From positions 1 to 23,193 of the forward strand of contig JAYEFL010000421.1 in the NCBI GenBank assembly GCA_034658635.1: a stretch of 23,193 nt of DNA, in the 5' to 3' direction. The stretch's first letter is position 1. Every line of letters starts with the position of its first letter. Source of the DNA: JABHCC01 sp034658635. GTDB lineage: Bacteria; Bacteroidota; Bacteroidia; Bacteroidales; UBA12481. Under the pieces are notes generated by a model. That model was not told the DNA's origin. It saw only the letters and a program-made list of their open reading frames with translations, and ran no database searches. This document shows, one piece after another, positions 22,670 to 23,193 of this stretch. The translations under genes and the position numbers were made by a program.

Positions 22670-22688
22670 CCCCGGATCAAGTCCGGGG
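22670..22688. repeat. REP-like palindrome
   Basis: CCCCGGATCAAGTCCGGGG is a 7-bp perfect stem with a 5-base loop. It is GC-rich against an A+T-rich background and is not followed by T on either strand, so it is not a second terminator. Very similar palindromes are dispersed between genes in many bacterial genomes; whether it is repeated in this genome cannot be seen here. Confidence 0.5.
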
Positions 22689-22715
22689 CAAGCTATTCGT
22701 TTTTAGAAGGAAATT

Positions 22716-23063
22716 ATGTTTGATTTTGAGAAGTTAGATTTATATCAGGAGCTTAAGCAGCTTAATTTAATGGTTTATCAGACTATCCCAGGGCTCAAAG
22801 ATTTAGATTCTTATGTGATTGATCAATGGAAACGAGCCAGTTTGAGTTCTGTATTGAACTTGGCTGAGGGAACCGGAAAGATGACTCCAAATGACAAGAA
22901 GCATTATTACACGATAGCGCGTGGAAGTGTCTTTGAGTGTGTTGCAATCCTTGAGATGGCACACCGTTTAGGGCACATTGACGAATCATTATTTGATATT
23001 TTTTATGCCGGATATGAGAAAGTTTCAAAAATGCTTTTAGGAATGTACCGGAGTCAGAATTAA
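22716..23063 (+). CDS. four-helix-bundle protein (S23 / TIGR02436 family)
   Basis: A 115-residue small, almost entirely helical protein with the family pattern: FEKLDLYQELKQLNLMVYQ in helix 1, a QWKRASLSSVLNLAEGTGK segment in helix 2, ARGSVFECVAILEMAHRLG in helix 3, and YEKVSKMLLGMYRSQ in helix 4. Such proteins were first found inside intervening sequences of 23S rRNA genes and are widespread as isolated genes in Bacteroidota; they form pentameric bundles and are related to the accessory protein of diversity-generating retroelements, but their own role is unknown. No rRNA or reverse transcriptase lies nearby. Unusually for this phylum it has a strong Shine-Dalgarno-like AGAAGG (22705-22710), five bases before the ATG. 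It sits between a tRNA terminator and a broken tRNA. Confidence 0.88.
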   Translation: MFDFEKLDLYQELKQLNLMVYQTIPGLKDLDSYVIDQWKRASLSSVLNLAEGTGKMTPNDKKHYYTIARGSVFECVAILEMAHRLGHIDESLFDIFYAGYEKVSKMLLGMYRSQN

Positions 23064-23068
23064 AATAC

Positions 23069-23076
23069 TATATTTG
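23069..23076 (+). promoter_or_regulatory. putative -7 element before the truncated tRNA
   Basis: TATATTTG matches TAnnTTTG and lies 12 bases before the tRNA-like 5' end, the same geometry as at tRNA-Ser. No -33 TTTG is visible. It suggests the tRNA was, or still is, transcribed. Confidence 0.4.
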
Positions 23077-23088
23077 CAGCTCGAAAAT

Positions 23089-23143
23089 CGGGGTATAGCG
23101 CAGTCCGGTTAGCGCATCCCGATGGAATCGGGAGGGTCGCAAG
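23089..23143 (+). pseudogene. tRNA lacking its 3' part (tRNA-Pro-like body, anticodon GGA)
   Basis: The 5' acceptor strand CGGGGTA (23089-23095), D stem GCGC/GCGC (23098-23101, 23112-23115), anticodon stem TCCCG/CGGGA (23117-23121, 23129-23133), a short variable loop and the T-stem 5' strand GCAAG (23139-23143) all fit a class I tRNA; the CGGGG start and AGCGCAGTCCGGTTAGCGC D arm are as in proline tRNAs. The anticodon loop ATGGAAT would present GGA. After 23143 the T loop, T-stem 3' strand (expected CTTGC) and acceptor 3' strand (expected TACCCCG) are absent: the sequence reads GTTGAGTTGATGTTGGAGAG. Either a pseudogene, an insertion junction, or an assembly break near the end of a contig. Confidence 0.6.
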
Positions 23144-23193
23144 GTTGAGTTGATGTTGGAGAGTTATTTGAAAGATAAGTGCACAAACAAAAT

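Noticed and set aside
22670..22688. Second rho-independent terminator
   Set aside because: No T-run follows the stem on either strand; the T-run before it belongs to the terminator at 22639-22666.
22716..23063. Diversity-generating retroelement accessory protein
   Set aside because: The four-helix-bundle family is related to that protein, but there is no reverse transcriptase, template repeat or variable gene in the window.

Overview
The window looks like a chromosomal segment of a Bacteroidota (Bacteroidetes) bacterium. The evidence is a GldB-type lipoprotein, an outer-membrane protein fused to a TolB-like propeller, a DUF1573 protein, a small OmpA/PorT-type barrel protein, a tRNA-Ser with no encoded CCA, and several upstream sequences fitting the Bacteroidota sigma factor consensus (TAnnTTTG near -7, TTTG near -33) rather than TTGACA/TATAAT. 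The stress genes (superoxide reductase, rubredoxin, flavodiiron protein) suggest an anaerobe or microaerophile that must survive oxygen. No phage, transposase, CRISPR array or rRNA is seen. No gene-free stretch exceeds 300 bases.

Layout. (1) 1-2459, minus strand: a GC-rich palindromic end, then glutamine-dependent NAD+ synthetase (nadE) and a small outer-membrane barrel protein. (2) 2522-6448, plus strand: gldB, then a stress cluster of Fur/PerR-type regulator, two-iron superoxide reductase, ferritin, rubredoxin (54 residues, 5110-5274) and flavodiiron protein. Two overlapping 15-bp inverted repeats lie just before the regulator gene. (3) 6434-10940, minus strand: M20 amidohydrolase preceded by a 1106-residue envelope protein (inactive peptidase-like domain, beta propeller, barrel). 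(4) 11075-13274, plus strand: DUF1573 protein and MeaB GTPase, facing a class C beta-lactamase-like serine hydrolase. (5) 14493-19417, plus strand: dihydrolipoamide dehydrogenase, uvrA and a LOG-family phosphoribohydrolase, closely packed. (6) 19550-22356: smpB and miaA transcribed divergently, then a soluble histidine kinase and a SixA-like phosphatase on the minus strand. (7) 22440-23193: tRNA-Ser(GCT) with its own promoter and terminator, a small four-helix-bundle protein, and a tRNA whose 3' part is missing.

How the genes fit together. The 3.6-6.4 kb cluster makes chemical sense: superoxide reductase removes superoxide, rubredoxin can carry electrons to superoxide reductase and the flavodiiron protein, the latter reduces O2 or NO, ferritin stores iron that would otherwise drive Fenton chemistry, and a peroxide- or iron-sensing Fur protein probably controls the set. 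SmpB and MiaA act on translation quality. MeaB points to B12-dependent methylmalonyl-CoA mutase elsewhere in the genome.

The most unusual features are non-coding: a composite tandem repeat (11-12 bp GTGACGC units followed by 7-bp CGAAnGA units) present twice, 15 kb apart, each time right after a plus-strand stop codon; the double operator before the regulator gene; an 18-bp motif shared by two divergent promoter regions; and the broken tRNA near the right end. Most genes are ordinary members of known families, and I see no clearly new multi-gene system.
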